Positions 62,894-64,000 of a stretch of 64,000 bases of DNA are shown here, piece after piece. The stretch is from assembly GCA_031315995.1 (NCBI GenBank), contig JALDRG010000007.1:1-64000 (forward strand), given 5' to 3'. Position 1 is the first letter of the stretch, and the number at the start of each line of letters is the position of its first letter. This stretch comes from Nitrospira sp. (lineage in GTDB: Bacteria > Nitrospirota > Nitrospiria > Nitrospirales > Nitrospiraceae). The position numbers and the translations under genes are program-made. A model generated the notes under the pieces. The model was not told the origin of the DNA, ran no database searches, and saw nothing but the letters and a program-made list of their open reading frames with translations.

Positions 62894-64000
62894 ATGATTG
62901 AATCACGGCGCGGGAGCGGAAGAGCAACGAGACGCCCAAGAGTGAAGTGGTCGCCGCATCTCTTGACGCGCGACTTCACGCTCGTGTGGTGGGGCCAGAT
63001 GGTCTCGCAAGTCGGCGATGGTGTGTCGAAGCTGGCCTTGCTGTGGTTTGTCTACGCGGTGACTGGTTCTCCTCTCAAGACCACCATGATCGGGCTGTTG
63101 CAGACGTTGCCGCCGATTCTATTCGGCCCCTTCATTGGCGTGATCGTCGATCGTGTCCCCAAAAAGCTTTTGTTGATCAGTAGTGACTTGATCCGCGCGG
63201 TCGTGCTGGGGGTAATTCCCTGTCTTCTCGCAGTCGAATCGTTCAGCATCGAGCGACTGTATCTGATGGTGTTTGTCCATGCCGTCGCCTCCGCGGTGTT
63301 CGGTCCTGCCCTGACTGCGTCGATTCCGTCCCTGGTGGCGCGTCATGAATTTACCGCCGCCAACGCCCTGCTCCAGACCACTACCAGTATCGGGATTATC
63401 GTTGGACCGGCGCTGAGCGGGGTCGGGATCGCGACCATGAGTTCCCAAGAAGTGCTCTGTGTCAACGCGGTCAGCTACGTGGTTTCAGCGGCCTGTTTTC
63501 TCTTTGTTCGGTTCGGGCCAACCGAGGTGGTACCGGTCGCTGAGATGTCCCTGGCCGGGACGTTTCGTGATGTCCGGGATGGCTTTCACTATGTCATCCG
63601 GCGGCAACGGATTATTTTAATGTTGATCGGGGCTGCGTCGATGTATACCTTCTCGACGAGCGCCTTCAGCACGCTCTTTCCCGTGTTCGGCAAAAAGCTG
63701 CTGGATCTCGGTCCCATCGAGGTGGGGTATCTCTGGTCCGCGTTCGGGGTCGGATTACTCTTGGTGTCGCTGGGGCTGGTGAAGCTATCTGCCTGGTCGC
63801 TTCCTCGGCGGATTCAATTGATGGCGATCTCCAGCGGCATCAGCGGCATGGCGATGCTCGGCTTGACGTTGACGTCGAACCGGCTGGTGGCGGCTGGCCT
63901 TATGGTCGTCATCGGCATGGGCACGGGAACACTGACCCCGGTGGCCTGGGGTGTGTTGCAGGAAATTGCCCCATCCACTCTGTTGGGTCGGGTGTTGGCG
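62894..64000 (+). CDS. MFS exporter, second paralogue, cut by window edge
   Basis: The frame from the ATG at 62894 runs open to the window end (369 residues so far). It shows the same start as the first paralogue: HLLTRDFTLVWWGQMVSQVG, then LALLWFVYAVTGSPLKTTMI and GPFIGVIVDRVPKKLLLISS. Twelve helices are expected; about ten are inside the window. A basic N-terminal tail (MIESRRGSGRATRRPRVK) precedes the first helix. It is probably part of the same transport group as the gene at 60323; no function can be named. Confidence 0.86.
   Translation, partial: MIESRRGSGRATRRPRVKWSPHLLTRDFTLVWWGQMVSQVGDGVSKLALLWFVYAVTGSPLKTTMIGLLQTLPPILFGPFIGVIVDRVPKKLLLISSDLIRAVVLGVIPCLLAVESFSIERLYLMVFVHAVASAVFGPALTASIPSLVARHEFTAANALLQTTTSIGIIVGPALSGVGIATMSSQEVLCVNAVSYVVSAACFLFVRFGPTEVVPVAEMSLAGTFRDVRDGFHYVIRRQRIILMLIGAASMYTFSTSAFSTLFPVFGKKLLDLGPIEVGYLWSAFGVGLLLVSLGLVKLSAWSLPRRIQLMAISSGISGMAMLGLTLTSNRLVAAGLMVVIGMGTGTLTPVAWGVLQEIAPSTLLGRVLA

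Overview
The window is from a nitrite-oxidising Nitrospira-type bacterium. The diagnostic locus is nxrA-nxrB (about 17.37-22.17 kb), encoding a periplasmic-type nitrite oxidoreductase. The alpha subunit has a twin-arginine start, and the restored lengths (about 1145 and 429 residues) fit Nitrospira NxrA and NxrB. A nitrite/formate channel, a small metal-binding protein of the nitrifier SmbP type, a five-haem cytochrome and many two-component and sigma-54 regulators fit the same lifestyle. The species cannot be fixed from this window, and nothing seen decides between canonical and comammox Nitrospira. No tRNA, rRNA or CRISPR array was seen.

Layout: 0-3.2 kb, a minus-strand heavy-metal RND efflux operon (CzcC-, CzcB- and CusA-like, cut by the left edge). 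3.6-9.2 kb, minus-strand signalling genes: a stand-alone Cys4 module, a NarX/NarL-like pair, and a CHASE3-HAMP-PAS histidine kinase with an NtrC-type enhancer-binding response regulator. 9.6-15.1 kb, a plus-strand operon of a FocA/NirC channel and an EmrAB-OprM-like MFS exporter. 15.4-23.1 kb, a GAF sigma-54 activator, nxrAB and a kinase-less CHASE3 sensor. 23.3-31.4 kb, a 33-residue membrane peptide, a divergent ModA-like protein and an RND efflux operon with a split permease. 31.7-37.8 kb, a receiver protein, two similar clusters of a winged-helix-like protein with a small lipoprotein, an SPFH lipoprotein, a soluble transhydrogenase and a DUF2934 protein. 38-49.8 kb, housekeeping and redox genes. 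49.8-54.3 kb, an accessory patch with mazEF, an IS110 remnant, a frameshifted tyrosinase and a decayed mntA/hepT module. 54.4-64 kb, membrane proteins, an MBL-fold hydrolase, a TolC-like protein, a glycosyltransferase and two paralogous MFS exporters flanking a BON protein.

The most interesting signal is regulatory. Five intergenic regions (9.37, 23.18, 24.85, 32.59 and 36.46 kb) carry the same palindromic core, GCAC-A/C-GTGCG. Each lies about 75-135 bp from a correctly spaced -24/-12 (sigma-54) promoter. The promoters serve the NirC operon, the 33-residue peptide, modA and the RND operon (divergently, from one site), and the two paralogous small-protein clusters. The first site lies between the NirC operon and the divergent kinase/NtrC-type pair, so that pair is the natural candidate regulator. 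The nxrAB promoter is also of sigma-54 type but carries different palindromes and sits next to a GAF-type activator. I infer that one nitrite- or redox-responsive network links nitrite uptake, molybdate binding, efflux and envelope small proteins.

Sequence quality is uneven. nxrB and the end of nxrA carry about ten indels, mostly deletions, in 1.4 kb, yet the encoded protein is preserved across the frames. This looks more like a consensus error in a multicopy gene than decay. The tyrosinase also has a one-base shift. mntA has lost internal sequence and does look decayed.
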